From the NCBI GenBank assembly GCA_016711125.1, contig JADJTQ010000003.1:186001-250000 (forward strand): a stretch of DNA of 64,000 bases. Reading direction: 5' to 3'. This DNA is from Saprospiraceae bacterium. GTDB taxonomy: Bacteria; Bacteroidota; Bacteroidia; Chitinophagales; Saprospiraceae. Below the pieces are notes generated by a model. It saw nothing but the letters and a program-made list of their open reading frames with translations, made no database searches and was not told where the DNA came from. Positions 17,086-25,069 of this stretch are shown one piece after another. Made by a program: the position numbers and the translations under genes. Position 1 is the stretch's first letter, and each line of letters starts with the position of its first letter.

Positions 17086-17454
17086 ATGAGGAAAAAATGG
17101 ACCCATATTGGGAACATTGTGTATCTTAGTGACGTTTATGAGGGTAATCGCATTAAGTACATTGAAAAATTCTGGAACAAGAATAAAGATGCCAAGGAGC
17201 AACTGCTTGCTTGGAACAGAGAAGTCGGATTAGCGGACTGGTCAAATTCAAACGAACTCAAGGCAAAATTTGGTACTGCTTCCATCATTACATCCAGGCG
17301 AGTTGTATTTAATGTCAATGGAAATAGGTATCGACTAATAGTAGATATCGAATACCGCTTGGGAATCATCTTCATAGTTTGGGTGGGGACTCATAAACAA
17401 TATGATAAAATTGATGCAAAAGAAATAGAATATGTTAAGACCAATAAAGAGTGA
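17086..17454 (+). CDS. higB: HigB-family toxin (mRNA interferase)
   Basis: A 122-residue type II toxin of the HigB/RelE-like family, which cleaves mRNA on the ribosome. Visible: LLAWNREVGLADWSNSNELK, the strand set RRVVFNVNGNRYRLIVDIEY, IIFIVWVGTHKQYDKIDAKE. The Arg-Leu-Ile-Val and GTHxxYDxID motifs are the family's core with the catalytic basic and Asp/Tyr residues. The ATG at 17086 is four bases past the attC-like site, so the first ~10 residues could be cassette leader; a GTG at 17118 is an alternative start. It overlaps higA by 23 bp, the reverse of the usual antitoxin-first order and typical of higBA. Confidence 0.85.
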   Translation: MRKKWTHIGNIVYLSDVYEGNRIKYIEKFWNKNKDAKEQLLAWNREVGLADWSNSNELKAKFGTASIITSRRVVFNVNGNRYRLIVDIEYRLGIIFIVWVGTHKQYDKIDAKEIEYVKTNKE

Positions 17455-17806
17455 AGAGCAATACGAATCCTACCTTGAACAGGCATATCGATTAATGCAG
17501 ATGGATCTCAAACCGAATTCTAAAGAAGCAGATGATTTGGAATTACTAAGCATTTTAATCGAGAACTATGAAAAGGACCACTATCCGATGGATCCACCCC
17601 ATCCAATTGAAGCTATACTTTTTCGACTGGATCAAATGAATATGAATAAAACTGAGTTGACTAAAATCCTAGGATCTAGAAGTAGAACAAGTGAAATCTT
17701 ATCCGGAAAAAGAAAATTGAGTCTTGGGATGATTCGTAAACTAAACGAACTCCTAGGAATCCCTGCTGAGGTTTTAATCAGAGATTACAAGGTAGAACAC
17801 GCATGA
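17432..17806 (+). CDS. higA: HigA-family antitoxin
   Basis: A 124-residue antitoxin. The N-terminal part (ESYLEQAYRLMQMDLKPNS, LLSILIENYEKDHYPMDPPH) is the toxin-binding segment of long HigA proteins; the C-terminal part has a Cro/C1-type helix-turn-helix, NKTELTKILGSRSRTSEILS then GKRKLSLGMIRKLNELLGIP. It should neutralise HigB and repress the higBA promoter. Its stop codon at 17804-17806 runs straight into the AAC core of the next attC-like site, so toxin and antitoxin form one cassette. Confidence 0.88.
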   Translation: MLRPIKSEEQYESYLEQAYRLMQMDLKPNSKEADDLELLSILIENYEKDHYPMDPPHPIEAILFRLDQMNMNKTELTKILGSRSRTSEILSGKRKLSLGMIRKLNELLGIPAEVLIRDYKVEHA

Positions 17807-17866
17807 TAACAATATGGATCATGCCATACTCCCTTTGGTCGTACGTGCAGATCCATTAACCGTGTG
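17807..17866 (+). other. attC-like recombination site G, interrupted by a group II intron
   Basis: The AAC core (17808-17810) directly follows the higA stop. ATGGATC at 17814-17820 pairs perfectly with GATCCAT at 17850-17856. The loop ACTCCCTTTGGTCGT is nearly the same as the loop ACTCCTTTGGTCGT of site I at 21528-21541. The right arm reads ATTAACCGT and then meets group II intron-like sequence GTGTGAC. Confidence 0.5.
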
Positions 17867-18532
17867 TGACTTGACCTCCACCCAGAAAGTTGGGAGGACT
17901 AACTACCATAGAGATGAGAGTGGGCCTCTCGATGACGCCAATTGGGTGGAGTCATCAAACCACCCTATGCTGCTGTGATGGAAACATGGTGGTGGTGAGC
18001 GATAGGGAAAAACAGGCACAGAGATTTCTGTAGGTATGCTTGAAGGAGTTGAATGAAAATGAACCAATGCTGAAGCCTCGAAAGAAAATTCAGTGATGTC
18101 AAAAGTATACTAGTTACGGTTGTGTATACGAAGAGTACAACGGAGACCTAATTACTGGTTGTGCGGCATCCGGGGTTAAGTTGGCAAGAACTTCAAGTAG
18201 GCTCTATGGTGGAACAAGTGAGAACGATACCGATCTGTGAAATGGCAACAGGAAGCAGACAAAAAGGGATGTAGTGAGGTATCGGAGTCAGACTCAGTCA
18301 TAGTAGAGTTGAAGGCATTGTAATGATGCTGGATCGAAGGGCTGAGCATGTTTAGTCAAAATATTATGAGACAACCTTACATGAAGGGATGACCGATTAT
18401 TATGCGACAAAATCACAACCCATCACGAAGTTGATGGTTTGGCAAGCTTACAAACGGGTGCGAGCAAACAAAGGGTCAGAAGAAAAAGGCCGACCGCACA
18501 ACAAAAGCTATAAGCAAGTGAGCGAACAGTGA
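17864..18532 (+). mobile_element. 5' fragment of a second group II intron with truncated maturase
   Basis: The stretch starts GTGTGACTTGACC, a plausible GUGYG intron start, and is G-rich, structured and gene-poor (blocks such as GTGCGGCATCCGGGGTTAAG and GGCTCTATGGTGGAACAAGT are typical of group II domain I). A maturase start follows at ATG 18389 with AAGGG upstream: MTDYYATKSQPITKLMVWQA then YKRVRANKGSEEKG, the usual N-terminus. After ~34 codons the match stops and the frame ends at 18532. Domain V and the rest are missing, so it is a 5' remnant. It begins at the right arm of attC-like site G. Confidence 0.65.
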
Positions 18533-18589
18533 TGAAACGAAACGATAAAACTATATAGCAAACTTCGGTCACGGCTGACAGGAAAGTGC

Positions 18590-18628
18590 TTCTAATGCCC
18601 GCCTGCTAGTAGCCAAAACGTTAACCTC
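18590..18628 (+). other. Possible right half of an attC-like site
   Basis: CCTGCTAGTAGCCAAAACGTTAACC carries an ACGTTA core (18618-18623), 31 bp before the next gene. The matching left half was not found; it may have been lost with the intron 3' end. A similar string, GCTGCCAGTAGCCAAAGGCA, follows the PaiB-like gene at 23767. Confidence 0.3.
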
Positions 18629-18653
18629 GATTAATAAACGCAAAAGAAAGCCA

Positions 18654-19391
18654 ATGAAGGAATTCTTTAGAAAATTAAGACAAGAACTACTTTCGGAAAA
18701 CAGGTTTAGTAAATACTTGATTTATGCGATCGGAGAAATCGTACTTGTTATGATAGGGATTTTATTGGCTCTTCAAGTAAATAATTGGAATGAAAATCGA
18801 AAAACTGAAAATAATGTTCAAGCTTCTTTGATGAAGTTAAAAGATGACATACAGAATGATATTGAATATTTGAGAAAATTAGACAATGAATATAGCGAAT
18901 GGCATGCTCAGGGCAGGGATATTCAAACTGTTCTCATCGATCGTTCAAAGAATAAATTAACTAAGTTAAGCGAATTTTTGATCGGAAGGGGATCTATGAA
19001 CCAATTATGTATTACGAGGAATACTTTTGATCAAATGAAAATTGAGGGCCTGTTATATAGGATCAGAAATCCTGGCATTACGAAAAGCATCGAAGATTAT
19101 TATTCATTCGCTGCAGTAGAAATCGAAAAGGTGAACTTAGATAATCAAGAATTCTATAGATATGTTCTGAACTCATCCGGATATGAATACATAGTAACAA
19201 ATACAAGGCTGGTTCATAGATCAAACTTAGAATATGTTGATTGGTCCTGGTTACAAGATCCAGCATCAGAAAGATACAAGAAATTTGAAGGTAGAATTTC
19301 ATTTCACATGTTAGCAATAGAAATGAATAAATTATTGATAAACGCATTGATTGAAAAAGGTGAGAACGTCTTAAAGGCCATTCAATCTTGA
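18654..19391 (+). CDS. DUF6090 family membrane-anchored protein
   Basis: A 245-residue DUF6090 protein, a family nearly restricted to Bacteroidota. The N-terminus is the family hallmark: MKEFFRKLRQELLSENRFSK, then one membrane helix IYAIGEIVLVMIGILLALQV and NNWNENRK. The rest is a long helical, probably extracytoplasmic domain (LMKLKDDIQNDIEYLRKLDN, with a conserved NTFDQMKIEGLLYRI). Function unknown. DUF6090 genes often occur as tandem or single cassette-like genes; here it stands alone between attC-like sequences. Confidence 0.85.
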   Translation: MKEFFRKLRQELLSENRFSKYLIYAIGEIVLVMIGILLALQVNNWNENRKTENNVQASLMKLKDDIQNDIEYLRKLDNEYSEWHAQGRDIQTVLIDRSKNKLTKLSEFLIGRGSMNQLCITRNTFDQMKIEGLLYRIRNPGITKSIEDYYSFAAVEIEKVNLDNQEFYRYVLNSSGYEYIVTNTRLVHRSNLEYVDWSWLQDPASERYKKFEGRISFHMLAIEMNKLLINALIEKGENVLKAIQS

Positions 19392-19418
19392 ATATTTTGG
19401 AAGTTTTGGAATGCGAAA

Positions 19419-19486
19419 GGCTAACAGTATATGTAAAATCATATTCGCTATTCACTGATACACTTTATACACAAGACCGTTGGCAA
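19419..19486 (+). other. Possible attC-like site H
   Basis: GGCTAAC (19419-19425) and CGTTGGC (19478-19484) form an inverted core pair with one mismatch, 66 bp apart. The inner arms pair only over GTATA/TATAC. It has the position (just after DUF6090, before the hydrolase) and size of attC but a weak stem. Confidence 0.35.
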
Positions 19487-20034
19487 AAATGTGCAACAAA
19501 GCTGCTTGAAAATGGATTTTAATTAGGAGGAAAAATATGAAAAAAGTTTCACGATGGGGATTTATTAAGCTAACAGGTACCACTGTGGTTTTATATCCCT
19601 TTGGTCATCAGCTTTTTGCCAGGCAGAAAGAAGTATCAGTAAAAACCTATACCTATAAAAAGGTTGGGGAATTAGAAATTAAAGTAGTTGTGCACAGACA
19701 TGACGATAAGATCATCCGGCCTGTTGTTGTGAGGATTCATTGGCGGAGCCCTTATGATGGGGCATCGCGATTGGTAGAATGATAAGCTCTGTTTGAAGCT
19801 TCTGGAAGAAGATTTTGCGATAGTTTCTGTTGATTATCGTTTGGCTCCAGAAACAAAGCTTTCGGATATTATCGAAGATATTGAGGATGCATTTAACTGG
19901 ATTCATGAGAAAGGACCTGAACTATTTCAGATTGATGTAAGTAAAATTGTTGTTACGGGTAATTCGGCAGGTGGTTATCTTACCTTAATATCGGGATTTA
20001 GGGTAAAACCCAGACCAACAGTACTGGTTGCATT

Positions 20035-20445
20035 TCATGACACTTGCAGATCTGGAAAAGCATCTGGATCATTTTTATGCTACCTATAATAGTGTTCGAT
20101 TACATGGGAGCCTCGATCACTTGTCACCTGATTTGTTCTGTAAACTATGGGAACGAGACTTGATCAATAGAATTGAATTGAAAAATCACAAATACAAACT
20201 TAAATTAAAGGTTCCCCATTATTTAATATCGGGTAATGGTGATCTGAGGGAAGTATCCAGCATTTTAAAAGATGGCCTCAATGGCTATTTTTTAAAACAA
20301 TAAAAAGGGAATGGTGCCAGGCGCCATTCCCTTATTTAACCATCGGTACAAAGGTAACCGTTGGTCGTATCCAGCGAAGTAAAATTAGTATATTTATCAA
20401 TCCGATTTTCTAACCCAGTGATTTTGTCCGGTTAGTAGGGGGTCA
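20035..20445 (+). mobile_element. Right-end fragment of an IS3/IS481-like insertion sequence
   Basis: Holds the C-terminus of a DDE transposase (about 20034-20303): MTLADLEKHLDHFYATYNSV and RLHGSLDHLSPDLFCKLW, the rve-type 'YN..R.H..L....P' motif. The right end is GTAGGGGGTCA at 20435-20445, ending in CA as IS3-type ends do. The left half is missing, so insertion was followed by deletion. It splits the alpha/beta hydrolase gene. Confidence 0.65.
20307..20335 (+). terminator. Rho-independent-like terminator hairpin
   Basis: GGGAATGGTGCC (20307-20318) pairs with GGCGCCATTCCC (20320-20331) with one G-T pair, four bases after the transposase fragment stop. A-run before and short T-rich tail after. 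Confidence 0.55.
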
Positions 20446-20582
20446 AACCACCTGGTGCCGAACACGGTTTAAGAGATGGTGATCCAGAGCTTGTCGAGGC
20501 AGCTCATAATTCGGCTGTGGAGTTTATAAATCGTTTTATGAAGAGATAAGCAAAATAAAGAGCATTGATTTTATAGAAACAG

Positions 20583-21498
20583 ATGAGTAAAGTAATAATT
20601 TTTGGTGGGACTGGATTCATTGGATTGAGTCTTGCAAATCACATAAAGGAAAAGGGGCTTAATCCAGTTTTAATTGCTCGGAACAAGCCCAATCCAACTA
20701 TTGATCACGAGTTTAGAAGATGGGATGCTATCTCTATTGGAAATTGGATTGATGATTTAAATGATGCAAAAGCAATTGTAAATCTAACAGGGAAGACAGT
20801 TGATTGTATCAAAACTCCAGACAACTGTGATTTGATTCTTCGTTCACGAGTAGATTCAACAAAATTAATTGGCAGAGCTTTTAAAGAAGTGGCAAATCCA
20901 CCTAAAATTTGGATTCAAATGTCTACGGCACATATATATGGTGACCCTCCTTCACAAATTTGCAATGAAGAGTCATCAACAGGTTATGGATTGGCACCAT
21001 TTGTCGGTAAGGCTTGGGAAGAGGCTTTTTTACAGTCGATACCACCAGGTGTAAGAGGAGTCAGACTTCGGACAAGTTTTGTCATTGGTAAAAACGGAGG
21101 AGCATTAAAAAAGCCTAAAACGGATTACCAAGTTAGGGTTAGGAGGAAAAGTTGGAGATGGTAAGCAAGGGTTGAGTTGGATTCATGAATATGATATGAA
21201 CGAACTAATCTTTCAAGCCATAACAAATGACCGATTTACTGGAATGTATATTGCCAGTGCACCAAACCCGGTGTCAAATAAGGAATTTATGAAGCTGCTA
21301 AGAAAAAAAGCAGGCATGCCAATTGGAATGATGACTCCTGAATTTATTGTTAGACTTGGTGCGAAGGTAATATTTAAAACTGACCCTGAGCTAGCACTCT
21401 ATGGAAGATATGTTAAATCAGAAAGACTTGAAAAGGAAGGTTTCAATTTTAAGTTTCCAGAACTAGAAAATGCATTGGATGACTTATTAAAGAAGTAA
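20583..21498 (+). CDS. SDR39U1/YfcH-like epimerase (TIGR01777), frameshifted
   Basis: The first 193-codon frame and the second (from 21172) form one ~304-residue NAD(P)-binding Rossmann protein. Motifs: KVIIFGGTGFIGLSLANHI, then the dinucleotide-binding loop, AIVNLTGKTVD, WIQMSTAHIYGDP and RLRTSFVIGKNGGALKKLK, then GLSWIHEYDMNELIFQAIT and a DUF1731-type C-terminus. Deleting one C in GCCTAAAA at ~21115 restores LKRITKLGLGGKVGDGKQ, so the break is a single homopolymer-type indel. Members are poorly characterised extended SDR proteins. It lies between the hydrolase and attC-like site I. Confidence 0.8.
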
Positions 21499-21505
21499 AC
21501 CACTG

Positions 21506-21573
21506 CCAACAATGCATATCACATTGGACTCCTTTGGTCGTCTGCTTGATATGCTTGCCCGTAAGCGGTCATT
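21506..21573 (+). other. attC-like recombination site I
   Basis: AAC at 21508-21510; GCATATCA at 21514-21521 pairs perfectly with TGATATGC at 21547-21554. The right arm is TATGCTTGCCCGTAAG, followed by AGCGGTCATTGTAAAATGAC, which is shared with site A. The loop ACTCCTTTGGTCGT is shared with site G. It begins eight bases after the preceding stop codon. Confidence 0.6.
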
Positions 21574-21616
21574 GTAAAATGACAGCGTCTGATAACTTTA
21601 CAATGATGATTGAAAA

Positions 21617-22141
21617 ATGGACATAGAGATGAAAAGTGAAAGGCTAAAAAAGTTAGCAAAACAATCTAAACGATATTCATTTATCGCAGAACATCGTGGT
21701 GGTCCACTTACGAAAGATAATCATCGTAAATTAATTAAATGGGCAAGAGAATGCTCTGAACATGTATTATTTCTAATTGACAATGATATTGATGAAAGAT
21801 TAATGGTTGCTTTGGATGTGGCTGAAAAATGGGAGAATGATGGCATACCTACAGGAGTTGCCATAAAAGCCTCATTGGGTGCTCATGCCGTGGCAAGACA
21901 AGCAGAAAACCCTATTTATAGAGCAGTAGCCCGTTCTGTTGGACAAATGGTTGCCACTGCCCATATTGCAGACCATTCTCTTGGAGCAGCATTTTATGCA
22001 CTTAAAGCTATAAAACTTGCAAAAAAGGACATAGAAAATGAAAGAGATTGGCAGATAAAGGAATTAAGTGAATTGCCATCTGAGATTATTGAAATAGTTC
22101 AGACTATGTGGAAGGTGAAGGAATTGGACAAAAGAATTTAA
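21617..22141 (+). CDS. Imm-5-like putative immunity protein
   Basis: A 174-residue, all-helical protein matching the Imm-5-like domain: RGGPLTKDNHRKLIKWAREC, EHVLFLIDNDIDERLMVALD, VAEKWENDGIPTGVAIKASL, GAHAVARQAENPIYRAVARS and HIADHSLGAAFYALKAI. The conserved His/Ala-rich core is characteristic. Members are predicted from context to be polymorphic-toxin immunity proteins; direct evidence is lacking and no toxin gene is adjacent here. As a lone gene with flanking attC-like sites it looks like a typical cassette. Confidence 0.75.
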   Translation: MDIEMKSERLKKLAKQSKRYSFIAEHRGGPLTKDNHRKLIKWARECSEHVLFLIDNDIDERLMVALDVAEKWENDGIPTGVAIKASLGAHAVARQAENPIYRAVARSVGQMVATAHIADHSLGAAFYALKAIKLAKKDIENERDWQIKELSELPSEIIEIVQTMWKVKELDKRI

Positions 22142-22154
22142 TTAATAAAAACAA

Positions 22155-22315
22155 CGAACAGCTGACATTAGGGGAGAAGGACACTTTATAATTGTCGACA
22201 GGGCTGAAGAACTGGCGAAGATACTTGAGGACCGATTTGAACGCACAAGAGCAAGCGATAATGATGTCAGTTGGACTAAAGCGACAGCCACCACACACTG
22301 CTTGGGCGTTAGTGG
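22155..22315 (+). other. attC-like recombination site J
   Basis: The right arm ACTGCTTGGGCGTTAGTGG (core at 22306-22311) is a close match to that of site E. AAC at 22157-22159 starts the left side and CTGACAT (22162-22168) pairs with ATGTCAG (22264-22270), but the outer arms pair poorly. At ~155 bp it is long, like site F. Confidence 0.4.
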
Positions 22316-22381
22316 CAGCCAGGTCAACCAAAGTAATTTAACCAGCACTATCCAGAATTTGAAATCAAATTGAACCAATAA

Positions 22382-22951
22382 TTGATGAAGACGGGATTAA
22401 AGAATTTCATTGAGCAATATGGAAAGCTTTCTCAAACAGGGCTAGAGGAATTAGCAAGTAAGTTTAAGCAGAAAACAGTAAAGAAAGCTGATCTTCTATT
22501 AGTACAAGGTCAAGTCTGCAGAAAAATTTATTTTGTAACCAAAGGGTGCCTGAGACTATACTATATCGCTAATGATGTTGAAATCACTGTTTGGTTTTCA
22601 TTTGAAAACAATTCTGCAATAGAACTTTCAAGCTTCTTGAGCGGAGCACCATCTGAATATTTTCTTGAAGCTATAGAGGACAGCGAATTCCTCTCATTGG
22701 ATAAATCAGAATTGGCAAGTCTTTATGAAAGGCACCCTGAAATGGAAAGAGTAGTTCGTGTATTTTGGGAAGATGTTATTCTAAATTTGCTTAAGAGGTT
22801 TACTGCCCTGCAAAAGGATTCTGCCGAAAAGCGTTATCTGGACTTAATGAACCAACCTATCTATTTGCAGAGAGTTCCTCAAAAGTACCTGGCGTCTTAT
22901 ATTGGTGTGACACCTACCTCATTAAGTAGGATAAGAAGAAATATCAGGTAA
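22382..22951 (+). CDS. Crp/Fnr-family transcriptional regulator
   Basis: A 189-residue regulator. The sensor domain has KKADLLLVQGQVCRKIYFVT, KGCLRLYYIANDVEITVWFS and an SEFLSLDKSELASLYERHPE helix; the DNA-binding domain reads VPQKYLASYIGVTPTSLSRI then RRNIR at the very end, a standard Bacteroidota Crp-type helix-turn-helix. Arg-Ser of the cAMP pocket is not present. It is paralogous to the 8467 gene. The divergence suggests independent acquisition rather than recent duplication. Target genes are unknown. Confidence 0.85.
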   Translation: MMKTGLKNFIEQYGKLSQTGLEELASKFKQKTVKKADLLLVQGQVCRKIYFVTKGCLRLYYIANDVEITVWFSFENNSAIELSSFLSGAPSEYFLEAIEDSEFLSLDKSELASLYERHPEMERVVRVFWEDVILNLLKRFTALQKDSAEKRYLDLMNQPIYLQRVPQKYLASYIGVTPTSLSRIRRNIR

Positions 22952-23089
22952 TATTGTTCTTGTCCTATGACAACTTTTTACAGGATTTAATGATCTAACT
23001 TTGGAATCTGAAAGAATCAGAATGTTTCTATCGAGAGCTATTTGCTCCTGCGAAGCTGTTGATCATTAAATAAATTAAAATTGTTGGAA

Positions 23090-23743
23090 ATGTACAATTT
23101 GCCGTATCACAAAGAAGAGAACCCGCAGACAATCGGAGAGTTTATTGACCAGTATCCTTTTGCTTTTTTGACTGGGTGTGACTCAAATCATGAACCTGTT
23201 GCAACCCAAGTTCCCGTTTTTATTGAGGAGCAGAATGGAAGGAAAATTTTGATGGGTCACATAATGAGGAATACCGACCATCATAAAACATTTCAAAATA
23301 ATCCAAATGTTCGGGTGGTTTTTACTGGCCGACATACGTATGTCAGTGGGACTTGGTATAGCAATCCATATACAGCATCAACATGGAACTATATGAGTGT
23401 ACATGTTAAAGGAAGAATTCGGTTTTTAGATGAGACTGCATTAGAGGAAGTATTACGAAAGACAACCCTCCATTTTGAAAATAATGATCAACTATCCACA
23501 ACCATCTTCGACAATCTACCATTAGAATTTAAACGCAGGGTACTTCATGCCATAGTGGCGTTTGAAATAGAAGTCATCGAGATGGATAATGTTTTTAAGT
23601 TAAGTCAAGACAGAGATTACAAAAGCTATCTTAACATAATAGAGAAACTTCAGCAGAAGGATTTAGATGGGCAAGTTATAGCTGCTGAAATGCAGAAGAG
23701 AATCAAAGAATTATTCCCGACATTGAGCGATCCTAATGTTTGA
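23090..23743 (+). CDS. PaiB-like FMN-binding negative regulator
   Basis: ATG 23090 (MYNLPYHKEENPQTIGEFID) is chosen over TTG 23081. The 217-residue protein matches the PaiB/FMN_bind_2 family: YPFAFLTGCDSNHEPVATQV, MGHIMRNTDHHKTFQNNPNV, VFTGRHTYVSGTWYSNPYTA and STWNYMSVHVKGRIRF. The split-barrel flavin fold with the HxRxxxxH segment is intact. PaiB of Bacillus represses sporulation and degradative enzymes; in other bacteria the proteins act as flavin- or heme-binding stress proteins, so the regulatory role is inference. It is the last of the cassette-like run. Confidence 0.85.
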   Translation: MYNLPYHKEENPQTIGEFIDQYPFAFLTGCDSNHEPVATQVPVFIEEQNGRKILMGHIMRNTDHHKTFQNNPNVRVVFTGRHTYVSGTWYSNPYTASTWNYMSVHVKGRIRFLDETALEEVLRKTTLHFENNDQLSTTIFDNLPLEFKRRVLHAIVAFEIEVIEMDNVFKLSQDRDYKSYLNIIEKLQQKDLDGQVIAAEMQKRIKELFPTLSDPNV

Positions 23744-23973
23744 TGAATTTCATCGATAAAATGGGGCTGCCAGTAGCCAAAGGCAAAACGATTAGATGAA
23801 AATCCTCGCAGGGCAATTGACTGGTCACCCTGAAGAAATACGAACAGTAGGTTTTGCGAGAAGTCCGCTGAAGCTTTGTATTTTGGAAGATCAAAGGCAG
23901 ATCTCCCGTAATAGTAACAGGGATAGATGTGAAAAAAAATTCTGTAAGTACAAGCAAAATATAGTTAATTGAA

Positions 23974-24636
23974 ATGAAAGAAGTAACATTATTAGTAGTA
24001 TTGATGACCATGGGTACATTACTAATGGCTCAAAATGTAGAAATCGATGGAAAGACAAAGATTACCGTTATGGACCCCGCCACTGTCTCAGCACAGCAAG
24101 TAGCAAGAGAACCGGACGGCACACTGTCACTGATGTCATCCATTACACCCACTTATGTGATAGGAGACTTTGTACAGGGTGGGGTCGTATTTTGGGTAAG
24201 TGTCAGTGGAGCACATGCTAAAGTAGTGAGTATATATGATGTTGCAGCTGTAACATGGAGCAATATTACGAATACAGCTATTGGAGCTTCAGCACAAAGC
24301 GATATCAATGGAGCCGGTAATACCGTAGCCAATATGATGCAATCGGGTCATACAAACTCTGCTGCACGGCACTGCGCAGACTTAACGTACGGAGGCTATG
24401 ATGATTGGTATCTACCATCCAAAAATGAGTTGGGTCAAGTGTACAACAATAGAGTTGTGATCGCTGCAACGGCAACGGCAAACGGAGGTGAGGATTTTGT
24501 GAGTGGATTATACTGGAGTTCTACTGAGTTTAGTAGCAGTGTCAGCGATGCTTGGATTCAGAATTTCGCCACTGGCAACCAAACCAGCGGCAGTAAGAAC
24601 AACTTCAGCCGAGTTCGGGCTGTTCGGGCTTTTTAA
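23974..24636 (+). CDS. Secreted DUF1566 (Lcl C-terminal) C-type-lectin-fold protein, DGR-variable-protein-like
   Basis: A 220-residue protein with a signal peptide (MKEVTLLVVLMTMGTLLMAQ). The C-terminal ~150 residues are DUF1566: YVIGDFVQGGVVFWVS, WYLPSKNELGQVYNNR, LYWSSTEFSSSVSDAWIQNF and the closing RVRAVRAF. This C-lectin-type fold is used by diversity-generating retroelements as hypervariable binding domain. In the last third the codons are strongly biased to NNC: TTC, GCC, GGC, AAC, ACC, AGC, GGC, AAC, AAC, TTC, AGC within 17 codons, as expected from adenine mutagenesis of AAC codons. No template repeat or DGR reverse transcriptase was found nearby. Confidence 0.75.
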   Translation: MKEVTLLVVLMTMGTLLMAQNVEIDGKTKITVMDPATVSAQQVAREPDGTLSLMSSITPTYVIGDFVQGGVVFWVSVSGAHAKVVSIYDVAAVTWSNITNTAIGASAQSDINGAGNTVANMMQSGHTNSAARHCADLTYGGYDDWYLPSKNELGQVYNNRVVIAATATANGGEDFVSGLYWSSTEFSSSVSDAWIQNFATGNQTSGSKNNFSRVRAVRAF

Positions 24637-25069
24637 CCATTTAGCCAGCTAACTATTTAAACCACGAAATGATCGAATTTCCAAATTATATTCGTGTCTT
24701 TTAGACGATACAAATAAGTAAATTAATCATAACAAGGAGTGGTTTCCATAGTTTTCACGAGGTACCTTACAATTTGCGTGTTGCTAAAAAAATAGATTTA
24801 GGATCCATTGAGGGCATTAAAGCAGCAACTGATACCGATCAAATTAAGTAATCTTACCATGTAGACTATAGAGTTCATTCTTCAAAACCGAATATCGGAC
24901 TATACCCTAATGATTCAAAACCTGAGCCTTTTTTTCACCGTTTAATTAACTAACTTATTGCAATAAATTTGGATTTTGAGTTTTTTGCGTATCCGATTTA
25001 ACATTTAATTAATGCCAGGTATTTATGGATCTAGTGCAACCCGTCCTCTTCATAATAATCCATTGAATC
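24637..25069. other. 433-bp gap with a possible short gene remnant
   Basis: A frame around 24757-24850 reads FHEVPYNLRVAKKIDLGSIE then GIKAATDTDQIK and stops; it has no start and was not assigned to a family. The rest is AT-rich. No copy of the DUF1566 variable region was seen here. Confidence 0.3.

Larger units (their letters stand above)
19537..20549 (+). pseudogene. Exported alpha/beta hydrolase (esterase-like), interrupted by an IS fragment
   Basis: Starts at ATG 19537 after TTAGGAGGAAAAAT, a strong ribosome site, with a signal-like MKKVSRWGFIKLTGTTVVLY. Frame-corrected sequence gives IHGGALMMGHRDW (oxyanion HGG), FAIVSVDYRLAPETK, the nucleophile elbow VTGNSAGGYL, then breaks at ~20035. 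The C-terminus resumes after 20445: PPGAEHGLRDGDPELVEAAH with the catalytic His, ending FINRFMKR. This identifies a hormone-sensitive-lipase/dienelactone-hydrolase-type enzyme. Damage: a one-base insertion near 19742, a TAG after GHRDW, and the ~410-bp insertion that replaced the acid-loop region. Confidence 0.7.
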
